This document shows, one piece after another, positions 6,519 to 14,257 of a stretch of 14,257 bases of DNA. Source of the DNA: Nitriliruptoraceae bacterium (lineage in GTDB: Bacteria; Actinomycetota; Nitriliruptoria; Nitriliruptorales; Nitriliruptoraceae). The notes beneath the pieces were generated by a model that saw only the letters and a program-made list of their open reading frames with translations, was not told where the DNA came from and ran no database searches. The stretch spans positions 1 to 14,257 of the forward strand of contig PWEU01000057.1 in NCBI GenBank assembly GCA_003554005.1, in the 5' to 3' direction. The stretch's first letter is position 1; every line of letters begins with the position of its first letter. The position numbers and the translations under genes were made by a program.

Positions 6519-6524
6519 TAGGGT
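6519..6524 (+). promoter_or_regulatory. Possible -10 element for the NAD-GDH gene
   Basis: TAGGGT at 6519-6524 matches TANNNT and lies 37 nt before the GTG start, after the two rpsT hairpins. No convincing -35 box is found 16-18 nt upstream, so this is weak. The hairpins make an independent promoter for the gene likely, somewhere in 6464-6550. Confidence 0.25.
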
Positions 6525-6560
6525 CGGTGGTGGCCCACCCGCGCGACGAGGGACGGTGAC

Positions 6561-9500
6561 GTGACGGACCCGGCGACTGCCACCGAGCGGCTGCGCGCGG
6601 CGGTCGCCGCGAGCGACCACTCCCGGCCCGCCCTGCTGTCATCCCTGGCCGACGCCGCGCTGCGTCGCGCTCCCGATCACGTCCTCGCCCAGCCGACCAG
6701 CGACCTCAACGACCGGTTGGCGGGCATCCTGGCGGAGCTCGATGCCCGGGCACCGGGTGAGCTGCACATCGCCGTGCGACCCTGGGGCGACGACACCGGC
6801 CACGCCACCGTGGAGGTGATCTGGGAGGACCGGCCCTTCCTGCTGTCGACCATCACCGCGGAGCTGGGCTCGAGCGGGCTCGAGGTCCGCGGCATCTTCC
6901 ACCCCATCCTCGGGCTGGAGTTCGACGACCACGGTCGCGTCGACGCCATCGTGCCCGCCCGCACCGCTGCTCACCGGCTCTCGGTGATCCAGCTCGACGT
7001 CAGCGGCCTCACCCCCGATGCCGAGGTCATCGATGCGCTGCGGTCACGGCTGTCCGCCGACCTCCGCGATGTCGATGTCGTGACCACCGATCACGCGGCG
7101 ATGCGGGCCGAGGTCGAAGCTGCGGCGGCGGCCCTGGCGACCGGTGACCCCCGCGACGCCGAGGTGGCCGCGTTCCTGGCCTGGCTGCTGGACGACAACC
7201 TGCTCCTGCTCGGGGTGGAGACGCTGCCGGGCGCCGGTGGGACGCCACCCGACCGCACCTTCGGCCTGCTGCGCGACGAGGAGCGGCGACGGCGCCTGCT
7301 GGCGGACATCGGTGCCGCCCCCGCCTGCGACGACCTACCCCGACTGACCGCCTCGCGGACCCGGAGGCGGTCGACGGTCCAGCGCCGGACGCCGATTGAG
7401 GTGTTCGACGTCGCCGTCCCCGACGGGGCGGGACGGCACGACCGCGACGACGGGGCCGGTGACCGCCCCCACGCGAACGATGACGACACACGGATCCGGG
7501 TCCTCGGGCTCCTGACCCGCAAGGGCATCGCCGAGCCCGTCCGCAACACCCCCGTGCTCCGTCGGCGGCTGCGACAGGTCCTCGAGGTGGAGGACGTCGT
7601 CGACGGCTCCCACGACGCCATCACGCTGATCACCCTGGCGCATGCGATCCCCAAGGACGAGCTCCTGCGCTCGACGCGGACCAGTTTCCGGGAGCTGCTG
7701 GTCGGGCTCCTGCAGGCCGAGCAGCACCACGAGGTGGCCGCCTTCGCCTGCCCGCACCCACCGAGCGGCACCTTGTCCGTCGTGGTCGCCCTCCCCCGCG
7801 AACGGTGGAGCCCCGAGCTCGCCAGGCGCCTGCGGACCGTCCTCCGCGAACGCTTCGAGGCGACCGGGGTCGAGGTCGACGCCTCGATCGACCTCCAGCG
7901 CGACGCCATCACGCGGTACCTGCTGGAGCTGCACGCTCCGAACGACCCCGCGACCTGGGACACCCTCGTCCCGGCCCGGGCGGTGGATCTCAGCCGGACG
8001 ATCGCCGACCTCGCACGCCCTTGGGAGGAGACGGGGGTGGGCGAGCTGGCCACCCGCATGGGACCCGGACCGGCGGAGACCATCGGCCGGACGATCGTGG
8101 CCCGGCTCCCGCGCTCCTACCGGGACGTGACCGACCCGCTGGACGCGGTCACCGATGTCCGGCTGCTGGCGGAGACGCTCGAGGGCGACTCCTCGCTGTT
8201 GGTGTGGCTCCGGTCGACACCGGCCCACCACGGTGCCGACGCAGTAGCCGACGGGGACCACACGCCCGGTTACGCCTCGTCCGCACCGGTGCGCCTGCTC
8301 GCCGCCAAGCGTGGCGGCACCCTGGAGCTGTCCGCCTTCCTCCCCATCCTGGAGAGCCTCGGGCTCACGATCGTGGACGAGGTGCCCCACCCGCTCGCCG
8401 ACGGCACCGTCCCCGCGGCCACGCTGCACGACTTCGGCGTGCGGGCAACGGGGCTCGACCCGGAGCGCGACGGCCCCCGGGGGTCCGATGCGATCCTTGC
8501 CGCCTGGCGTGGCCACCTCGAGGTCGATCCCCTCAACCGGCTGGTCGTGGTGTCCGGCCTCGACTGGTACGACATCTCGCTCCTCAGGGCCTACCGCCGG
8601 CTCCGCCGGCAGCTCGGGACCCCCTACACCCCGGCCTACGTCGACACGATCCTGGTGTCGCACCCCGACACGGTCCATGCCCTGGTGGACCACATCCACG
8701 CCCGGCTCGCCCCCCACCGGAGGACGGGCGCGCCGTCCGCCGAGCACACCAGGACAGCGGTGCTGTCGGAGCTGGACCAGCTCGACCGCCTGGACCATGA
8801 TCGCATCCTGCGCCGGCTGCTGGAGCTGATCGATGCCACGCTGCGGACCAACGCCTTCCGGCCAGACGCCCGGGCCGACGACACCGGCGAGCCCTACGTC
8901 GCCCTGAAGATCGACCCCTCCCTGGTCTCCGACGCGCCGCAACCCCTGCCCTACCGCGAGATCTTCGTCCACTCGCCGCGGGTCGAGGGTGTGCACCTGC
9001 GCAGCGGCCCGGTGTCCCGGGGCGGTCTGCGCTGGTCCGACCGCCGCGACGACGTGCGCAACGAGGTGCTCGACCTCGTCAAGGCGCAGGTGCTCAAGAA
9101 CGCCGTCATCGTCCCCTCGGGGGCAAAGGGCGGGTTCGTGCTCACCCGGGAGCCGGAGGATCCCGCCGACAGGCCCGCCGAGGCCCGCCGACAGTACGTC
9201 ACCTTCATCCGAGGACTGCTCGATGTCACCGACGACCTCGATGGCGACCGGATCGTCCCGCCCCCGGACGTGCTGTGCCACGACGGCGACGACCCCTACC
9301 TCGTCGTGGCCGCGGACCGTGGGACCGCCACCTTCTCCGACCTGGCCAACGAGGTGGCCGCCCGCTACGGGTTCTGGCTCGACGACGCCTTCGCCTCGGG
9401 CGGCCAGCACGGCTACGACCACAAGCGCCACGGCGTCACCGCCAAGGGCGCATGGGTCGCGGTCACCGCGCACTTCCGCGAGCTCGACGTCGACGTCGCC

Positions 9501-11456
9501 ACCGACCCGATCACCGTGACCGGCATCGGCGACATGTCCGGCGACGTCTTCGGCAACGGCCTGCTCCGCTCGCGCAGCGTCCGGCTGGTGGCGGCCTTCG
9601 ACCACCGGCACGTGTTCCTCGACCCCGACCCGGATCCCGAGCGCAGCTTCGAGGAGCGCCAACGCCTCTACGACCTGCCGGGCTCGAGTTGGAGCCAGTA
9701 CGACCCCGAGGTCCTGTCCCCCGGTGCGATGATCGTGCCCCGTGCCGCCAAGCGGGTCGAGCTCACCGAGGAGGTCCGGGGCCTGCTCAGGGTCGAGGCC
9801 ACGGAGCTCACCCCACCGGAGCTGATCCGCGCGGTGCTGCGTGCCCCGATCGATCTGCTGTTCGCCGGTGGCATCGGGACCTACATCCGTGCGACGAGCG
9901 AGCCGGAGAGCGAGATCGGCGACCGCGCCAACGCCGACGTCCGGGTCGAGGCTTCCACGGTGCGGGCGCGGGTCATCGCTGAGGGCGCCAACCTGGCGGT
10001 GACCCAACGCGCCAGGATCGAGCTCGCACGCCGGGGCACCCTGGTCAACCAGGATGCGATCGACAACGCTGCGGGCGTCGCCACCTCCGATCTGGAGGTG
10101 AACCTGAAGATCCTGCTCCGCATGGCCGAGGAGCGGGGGCAGCTGGGACGTGCGGAGCGCAACCAGCTCCTGGAGGAGCTGGCCCCGGAGGGCGTCGAGC
10201 AGGCCCTGGACGTGGTCGCCGCCAACGCGGCCGCCATCTCTCGGGAGCTGGACCGCAGCCCCCGCAGCCTGGAGCACTACGAGCAGCTGCTGACCCGTCT
10301 GGAGGAGGAGACCGACCTCGACCGCGACGCCGAGTCGCTGCCCTCCAGTACCGAGCTCGCCACCCGCGGGGAGGCTGGAGCCGGGCTCAGCCGGCCGGAG
10401 CTGGCGACCCTGCTGGCCTGGGCGAAACGGGAGCTGAAGGAGGCGTTGCTGGCCTCACAGATCCCCGATGCCGCCCTGCTCCAACCCGCCCTCGCGCGGT
10501 CGCTGCCCGCCGGCGCCGTCACGCGGTTCGGTGAGCTGCTGACCGAGCACCGTCTCCGCCGCGAGCTGATCACCACCGTCGTGGTCAACGACCTCGTCGA
10601 CCGGCTGGGGATCACCGCCGTGTCACGGCTGGCCGCGGAGGCCGACGTCCCGCTCGGTACCGCTGTCGAGACGATCCAGGCGGCCATCCACATCGTCGAT
10701 GCCCATGGCTGGTGGGAGCGGTTGGACGCCCTCGGGGAGGCGCACGATCCGGCTCGGCTCCGGGAGCTCGAGCTGCCGGTGGAGGAGCTGGTCATCACCC
10801 TGAGCCGGGTCCTGCTGACCGATCCGACGGCGCCCGATCCGGTCGAGGCCGCCGAGGACCAGCGTCGGATCGCGGACCAGGTGCTCGCCCAGCTGGACCA
10901 GCTCGGGACGCGCAGCCAGCGCCGCGCCAGGACCGCGCACGTGCGCTGGCTGGTCGACGATCTCGTGGAGCCCGACCTGGCCCGGTTCCTGGCCGGAGCG
11001 CGCGACCTCGCACTGGTGCCCGACGTCGCCGCCGTGGACCGTCAACTGGCCGACGGCCTACCCCAGCCCGCGGTCGCCGACGCGCTCCTGCAGCTCTCGG
11101 ACCGGCTCGGCGCCGACCGGCTCGAGGAGACGCTGCGACGCGTCGAGGCCCGCAGCGGGTGGGCCCGCCGCGAGCGCCTGGGACTGGCCAGGGACCTGCA
11201 ACGTGCCCGCCGAGCCGCCGCCGTGGCAGCGCTGTCCGGGATGGGCACCGCACCTACGGGTGAGGACCAACCGCAGGTGGACGTGAGCGCGGCCGTGGAC
11301 CAGTGGCTGGAGAGCCGACGCAGCCACCTCCAGCGCACCCGTGCGACCGTCGCGGCGGCGGAGACCGCCGAAGGCCACGAGCTGGATGCGCTGGGCGTGG
11401 CCGCGCGGGCCATCCGCGAGACGGTCGAACGGCGACCGCAGCCGCCGGCGTCGTGA
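6561..11456 (+). CDS. NAD-dependent glutamate dehydrogenase, large (180-kDa) class
   Basis: Protein of 1631 residues, matching the L-180 class (about 1600). It interconverts glutamate and 2-oxoglutarate plus ammonium with NAD, mainly in the catabolic direction. ACT-like regions lie near 69-118 (WEDRPFLLSTITAEL then HPIL), 373-445, and 575-615 (LELSAFLPILESLGLTIVDE). The catalytic core has SRGGLRWSDRRDDVRNEV near 819-836 and catalytic-type Lys856 in VPSGAKGGFV. Also seen are YGFWLDDAFASGGQHGYDHK, GIGDMSGDVFGNG at 988-1000, FDHRHVFLDP, GGIGTYIRA, EGANLAVTQRARIE near 1139, and DAIDNAAGVATSDLEVN. A long helical C-terminal domain follows. The GTG start at 6561 is supported by GAGGGA at 6548-6553, seven bases upstream. 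An acidic insertion-like stretch (about 288-311) breaks an otherwise family-like region. In other actinobacteria the FHA protein GarA inhibits this enzyme; GarA is not visible here. Confidence 0.97.
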   Translation: MTDPATATERLRAAVAASDHSRPALLSSLADAALRRAPDHVLAQPTSDLNDRLAGILAELDARAPGELHIAVRPWGDDTGHATVEVIWEDRPFLLSTITAELGSSGLEVRGIFHPILGLEFDDHGRVDAIVPARTAAHRLSVIQLDVSGLTPDAEVIDALRSRLSADLRDVDVVTTDHAAMRAEVEAAAAALATGDPRDAEVAAFLAWLLDDNLLLLGVETLPGAGGTPPDRTFGLLRDEERRRRLLADIGAAPACDDLPRLTASRTRRRSTVQRRTPIEVFDVAVPDGAGRHDRDDGAGDRPHANDDDTRIRVLGLLTRKGIAEPVRNTPVLRRRLRQVLEVEDVVDGSHDAITLITLAHAIPKDELLRSTRTSFRELLVGLLQAEQHHEVAAFACPHPPSGTLSVVVALPRERWSPELARRLRTVLRERFEATGVEVDASIDLQRDAITRYLLELHAPNDPATWDTLVPARAVDLSRTIADLARPWEETGVGELATRMGPGPAETIGRTIVARLPRSYRDVTDPLDAVTDVRLLAETLEGDSSLLVWLRSTPAHHGADAVADGDHTPGYASSAPVRLLAAKRGGTLELSAFLPILESLGLTIVDEVPHPLADGTVPAATLHDFGVRATGLDPERDGPRGSDAILAAWRGHLEVDPLNRLVVVSGLDWYDISLLRAYRRLRRQLGTPYTPAYVDTILVSHPDTVHALVDHIHARLAPHRRTGAPSAEHTRTAVLSELDQLDRLDHDRILRRLLELIDATLRTNAFRPDARADDTGEPYVALKIDPSLVSDAPQPLPYREIFVHSPRVEGVHLRSGPVSRGGLRWSDRRDDVRNEVLDLVKAQVLKNAVIVPSGAKGGFVLTREPEDPADRPAEARRQYVTFIRGLLDVTDDLDGDRIVPPPDVLCHDGDDPYLVVAADRGTATFSDLANEVAARYGFWLDDAFASGGQHGYDHKRHGVTAKGAWVAVTAHFRELDVDVATDPITVTGIGDMSGDVFGNGLLRSRSVRLVAAFDHRHVFLDPDPDPERSFEERQRLYDLPGSSWSQYDPEVLSPGAMIVPRAAKRVELTEEVRGLLRVEATELTPPELIRAVLRAPIDLLFAGGIGTYIRATSEPESEIGDRANADVRVEASTVRARVIAEGANLAVTQRARIELARRGTLVNQDAIDNAAGVATSDLEVNLKILLRMAEERGQLGRAERNQLLEELAPEGVEQALDVVAANAAAISRELDRSPRSLEHYEQLLTRLEEETDLDRDAESLPSSTELATRGEAGAGLSRPELATLLAWAKRELKEALLASQIPDAALLQPALARSLPAGAVTRFGELLTEHRLRRELITTVVVNDLVDRLGITAVSRLAAEADVPLGTAVETIQAAIHIVDAHGWWERLDALGEAHDPARLRELELPVEELVITLSRVLLTDPTAPDPVEAAEDQRRIADQVLAQLDQLGTRSQRRARTAHVRWLVDDLVEPDLARFLAGARDLALVPDVAAVDRQLADGLPQPAVADALLQLSDRLGADRLEETLRRVEARSGWARRERLGLARDLQRARRAAAVAALSGMGTAPTGEDQPQVDVSAAVDQWLESRRSHLQRTRATVAAAETAEGHELDALGVAARAIRETVERRPQPPAS

Positions 11457-11461
11457 GCCCT

Positions 11462-11479
11462 CCGGGGCCTCAGCTCCGG
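11462..11479. terminator. Hairpin at the NAD-GDH / holA convergent junction
   Basis: Arms CCGGGGC (11462-11468) and GCTCCGG (11473-11479) pair with one G-U wobble in plus-strand RNA around a CTCA loop. On the minus strand the wobble becomes an A-C mismatch. The hairpin starts five bases after the NAD-GDH stop and covers the holA stop codon, so it is more plausible as a terminator for the NAD-GDH gene. There is no U-tract. Confidence 0.4.
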
Positions 11480-12435
11480 GACACCAGCGGGTTGAAGGGG
11501 GCACCGACCTCACGGGCGGTGGCCAGCTCCAGCACGGCCAGCTCCAGTACGGTGGCGTCGGGGAGATCGGAGCCCTTCAGCTGCAGGTCGAGCTGCGCCA
11601 GCCGGTCGTGGACCCATGCGAGCTCCCCGGGCGCGAAGGCCCGCGCGCGGGCCTTGGTGTCCTCGTAGCCGCGGCCGGGCCGCAGACCTGCCGCCTTCGG
11701 GCTGGCCCCGGACCGCACCTGCAGCAGCTGCCGGACCCGGTAGGTGATCGCCCCGACGATGGCCAGGGGCGCTTCCCCGGCGTCCAGCGCACCGCGCACC
11801 GCGACCATGGCCCCGCGCGGATCGCGCTCCGCGATGGCATCGGCAACAGCGAACCCGGAGGCCCGACCGTGGCCGGCCACCACCGCATCGACGTGCTCGG
11901 CCAGCAGCACCGGCGCGTCGGCATGGGTCGCGCACACCGAGCCGACCTGGGAGGCGATGGCCGCGGGCTCGGTGCCGGCGTGGGTACGGATCGCGGCGAT
12001 CGCGGTCGCGTCGGCCTTGCGTCGCAGCCGCCGGAACTCCTCCCCGACCACCCGGTCCCACCCGTGGTCGTCCCAGTCGGCGGGGCGCTTGACGTCCACG
12101 CGCTCGCCCTGCTCCTTCGCACGCTTCGCGATCCGCTGCACGCGACCGGTCCCGCGCGCCACCAGCACCAGGTCCGCGTCGGGCGACGGGGCCTCGAGGT
12201 AGCGCTCCACCTCTGCCTTCAGGTCACCGGCGATGGCCTCGACCCCCCGCAGGACCACGCAGGTGCGGCCGCCGAACAGCGAGGTGGTCCGCAACTCGGG
12301 CAGGTGCTCCAGTTCCGCCACGTCGTAGCGATCGACGGTGAGGTCCGGCTCAGCGGCGAGCATCGCTTCCAGGCGGCGTTCCCCCTCCCGCAGGAGCAGG
12401 AGGTCGTCGTCTCCGGCGAGCAGCAGGACGGCCAT
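11470..12435 (-). CDS. holA: DNA polymerase III delta subunit
   Basis: Protein of 321 residues, within the usual 320-345. HolA is the clamp-loader subunit that opens the beta sliding clamp. Seen: N-terminal MAVLLLAGDDDLLLLREGERRLEAML with the typical early strand; TTSLFGGRTCVVLRG (the S-L-F-G-x-R hallmark); DADLVLVARGTGRVQR; then the family-style C-terminal helical domain with GFAVADAIAERDP, ALDAGEAPLAIVGAITYRVRQLL and a final helix ending in VLELA. The ATG at 12435-12433 is chosen because the protein then starts exactly at the conserved strand, and it lies 10 nt after the comEC stop; the frame is open to 12771, but only across comEC. The ribosome-binding site is weak (GGTAGG overlapping the comEC stop). 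It probably depends on transcription from comEC upstream, the classic comEC-holA pairing. Confidence 0.93.
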   Translation of the reverse strand: MAVLLLAGDDDLLLLREGERRLEAMLAAEPDLTVDRYDVAELEHLPELRTTSLFGGRTCVVLRGVEAIAGDLKAEVERYLEAPSPDADLVLVARGTGRVQRIAKRAKEQGERVDVKRPADWDDHGWDRVVGEEFRRLRRKADATAIAAIRTHAGTEPAAIASQVGSVCATHADAPVLLAEHVDAVVAGHGRASGFAVADAIAERDPRGAMVAVRGALDAGEAPLAIVGAITYRVRQLLQVRSGASPKAAGLRPGRGYEDTKARARAFAPGELAWVHDRLAQLDLQLKGSDLPDATVLELAVLELATAREVGAPFNPLVSRS

Positions 12436-12445
12436 GCCGTGCAGC

Positions 12446-14257
12446 CTACCGACGGGTGAGGACGCGGCTCCTCCGTCGCGGTGACGTGACCGGCGGCGCG
12501 CGGGCAGCCGCGCAGTGCGGTGCGACCCGGGGGCTGGCATCGGCGAGGCCGGCACCGACGACGCTGGCCTGCCCGGCGACCTCGCGACCGAGGGTCGGGG
12601 CGCTGCCCTCGCCTGGCAGCCCACCGGGTCGGGTCGGCGCGGCGGGCGGGGCGGCGCTCCCGCCGGGCGCGGTGGGCGCTCCGGGCGCCTCGGATCCGGC
12701 GAGCAGCACGAGCGGCCCAGCGGCAGCCTCTGGCTCCTGGCGGGGGACCCGCACCGCCACGGTGCCCTCACGGTCCGTGCGACGGATCTGCGCCCCGAGG
12801 CCGTCCAGGACCGCGAGGGTGTCAGGATGGGGGTGCCCGTGGCGGTTGTCCTCCCCCGCGCTGATGATCGCCACCTGGGGCGCCACCGCCGCCAGGAAGG
12901 CCGGATCGGTGGTCGCTGCGCCGTGGTGGGGCACGATCAGCACCTCGGCACGCAGCCGGTGGGGATCGGAGGCCAGCAGATCCCGCTGTGCCTGGAGCTC
13001 GATGTCGCCGGTGGTGAGCAGGCGGGCTCCAGCGTGGTGGAACCGCAGCACGAGGGAGGACTCGTTCAGCTCGCTCCGGGCGAACCGGTAGGGACGCCCG
13101 GCAGGCGGGTGCAGCACCTCGATGGTCACGTCCTGCAGTTGCACGGTCGTCGACCGGCTCGGTGCCCGGACCGGGACACCACGGGCGGCCGCCACGCGCC
13201 AGACCTCCGCGGCCTCAGCCAGCTCGGTCGGCAGCGGCAGCGCCCAGACGGCTCCGACCCGTATCCGGCGCAGGACCTCGGGCACGCCACCGACGTGGTC
13301 GAGGTGCGGGTGGGTGACCACCACCAGGTCGAGCTGCCGCCGGCCGTGCTGTCGGAGCCAACGCGCGGCGGTGTCGTCACCACCAGCATCGACGAGCACC
13401 CGCGTCGACGGCGACTCGACCAGGAACGCGTCCCCCTGTCCGACATCGATCGCCGTGACGGTCAGGCCGGCGGGTCGCAGGCTGCCGGTCACGGCCGGGA
13501 CGCTGGCCAGCAGCAGGGCGAGGACGGTCACCGCCGCCCCGACCCGTCGCGTCCCCCCCCGGGTCGCCGCCAGGAGCCACACCAGGCTCGCTCCCGCAGC
13601 GAGCACGGTCAGTGGCCGGGTGACGTCGATCGCGGCGCCGCGGCCCGAGAGGTGTTCGGCGACCAGCAGCACCATCCGGGCCCCCGGCCCAGCCAGCGCG
13701 AAACCCCACGCGGCGAGCTCGACGTGGACCACGGCGAGCGCCGTGGCGACGAAGGACAGCGTCGCCGCCACGACCGCCGCCGGCACCGCGAGCAGGTTGG
13801 CCGGCACGCTCACCAACGCGAGCTCACCGAAGGGGGCCAGCAGCACCGGCAGGACCGCCACCTGCGCGCCGACGGTCACCCCGACCAGGGTCGCCAACCG
13901 GCGTGGGACGCGAGCCGGGAGCCGGTCGCGGACCACCGGTGCCACGAGCAGCACGCCTGCGGTGGCGGTCGCGGACAGCAGCAGCCCGAGCGAGGCGGCC
14001 AGCCGCGGGTCGAGCAGGACGAGCAGGAGCACCGCCACGGCCAAGGCGTGTCGGGCATCCCTCACGTGCCCTCGCACCCCGGCCAGCAGCAGCAACAGGG
14101 CCATCGACCCGGCACGCAGCACGCTCGGCTCGAAGCGGGTCAGGAACGCGAACCACGGGACCACCGCAGCCACCGCCGTCCGCCGCACGGCCGCAGGCGC
14201 GCGGAGCAACCCGGCCAGCCCGAGGACCCCACCGATCACGATCGCCACGTTGGTGCC
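12446..14257 (-). CDS. comEC: ComEC/Rec2 family DNA-uptake channel protein (partial, N-terminus off the right edge)
   Basis: The C-terminal 603 residues are visible; the reading frame is open at the window edge, where GTNVAIVIG resembles the start of the competence-domain segment LAVSGxHVxxV. ComEC forms the inner-membrane channel that passes single-stranded DNA into the cytoplasm during transformation. The visible part has several hydrophobic membrane segments (about residues 1-240). A metallo-beta-lactamase-like domain follows: VTAIDVGQGDAFLVESP, VVTHPHLDHVGG (HxHxDH, about 312-322), LLTTGDIE, LIVPHHGAATTDPAF and ISAGEDNRHGHPHP. The last 94 or so residues, after RVPRQEP, are Ala/Pro/Gly/Arg-rich and look disordered. 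The stop TAG lies at 12448-12446, 10 nt before holA. The family is firm; natural competence in this organism is not shown by one gene. Confidence 0.94.
   Translation of the reverse strand, partial: GTNVAIVIGGVLGLAGLLRAPAAVRRTAVAAVVPWFAFLTRFEPSVLRAGSMALLLLLAGVRGHVRDARHALAVAVLLLVLLDPRLAASLGLLLSATATAGVLLVAPVVRDRLPARVPRRLATLVGVTVGAQVAVLPVLLAPFGELALVSVPANLLAVPAAVVAATLSFVATALAVVHVELAAWGFALAGPGARMVLLVAEHLSGRGAAIDVTRPLTVLAAGASLVWLLAATRGGTRRVGAAVTVLALLLASVPAVTGSLRPAGLTVTAIDVGQGDAFLVESPSTRVLVDAGGDDTAARWLRQHGRRQLDLVVVTHPHLDHVGGVPEVLRRIRVGAVWALPLPTELAEAAEVWRVAAARGVPVRAPSRSTTVQLQDVTIEVLHPPAGRPYRFARSELNESSLVLRFHHAGARLLTTGDIELQAQRDLLASDPHRLRAEVLIVPHHGAATTDPAFLAAVAPQVAIISAGEDNRHGHPHPDTLAVLDGLGAQIRRTDREGTVAVRVPRQEPEAAAGPLVLLAGSEAPGAPTAPGGSAAPPAAPTRPGGLPGEGSAPTLGREVAGQASVVGAGLADASPRVAPHCAAARAPPVTSPRRRSRVLTRR

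Noticed and set aside
7335..10277. A 980-residue open frame on the minus strand, opposite the NAD-GDH gene
   Set aside because: Same GC-bias artefact: it lies wholly inside a full-length, motif-complete gene and has no recognisable features of its own.
12436..12771. N-terminal extension of holA up to 12771
   Set aside because: It would lie entirely over comEC. The ATG at 12435 begins exactly at the conserved delta-subunit N-terminus.
1..14257. Mobile elements, defence islands, biosynthetic clusters, tRNA or rRNA genes
   Set aside because: Looked for on both strands; every sizeable coding region is accounted for by conserved housekeeping or metabolic genes, and no such signatures were seen. 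No strong case for an undescribed multi-gene system can be made here.

Overview
The window is very GC-rich DNA with start and stop codons tightly packed and frequent GTG starts. It carries the actinobacterial-type neighbourhood lepA / hemW / rpsT / holA / comEC plus a 180-kDa-class NAD-dependent glutamate dehydrogenase. This points to a high-GC actinobacterium, possibly a deep-branching one, but I cannot fix the genus from sequence alone. All the recognisable genes are chromosomal housekeeping or core-metabolism genes. I see no transposase, integrase, phage gene, CRISPR array, tRNA or rRNA.

Layout. Positions 4545 to 1, minus strand, form one compact operon in the order lepA (EF-4), a DUF1269-type membrane-associated protein, hemW (radical-SAM heme chaperone) and a GlcD/D-2-hydroxyacid-dehydrogenase-like FAD oxidoreductase cut by the window edge. 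lepA and the DUF1269 gene are 30 nt apart. The next two junctions are both 4-nt GTGA overlaps, so translation is probably coupled. Diverging from lepA, on the plus strand, is a zinc-dependent medium-chain alcohol dehydrogenase (4733-5785). A 187-nt intergenic region between them contains an 8-bp inverted repeat.

Next comes a 355-nt gap with a perfect 23-nt tandem duplication and the best promoter candidate in the window. It leads into a leader of about 220 nt in front of rpsT (ribosomal protein S20, 6141-6401). Two strong GC hairpins follow rpsT. Then comes the 1631-residue NAD-glutamate dehydrogenase (6561-11456). It converges, with only 13 nt between stop codons, on holA (DNA polymerase III delta subunit, minus strand). 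holA follows comEC (DNA-uptake channel), whose N-terminus lies beyond the right edge.

Functionally the window combines translation (EF-4, S20), heme handling and flavin redox chemistry (HemW, FAD oxidase), nitrogen/carbon balance (NAD-GDH), replication (HolA) and DNA uptake (ComEC). holA-comEC facing rpsT, with lepA and hemW nearby, matches the order known in actinobacteria such as Mycobacterium (from memory). The notable local departures are the giant NAD-GDH gene between rpsT and holA and the zinc dehydrogenase beside lepA. I found no convincing undescribed multi-gene system. The points worth checking are the rpsT leader, the coupled lepA-to-oxidase operon, and a few atypical motifs in otherwise recognisable enzymes.
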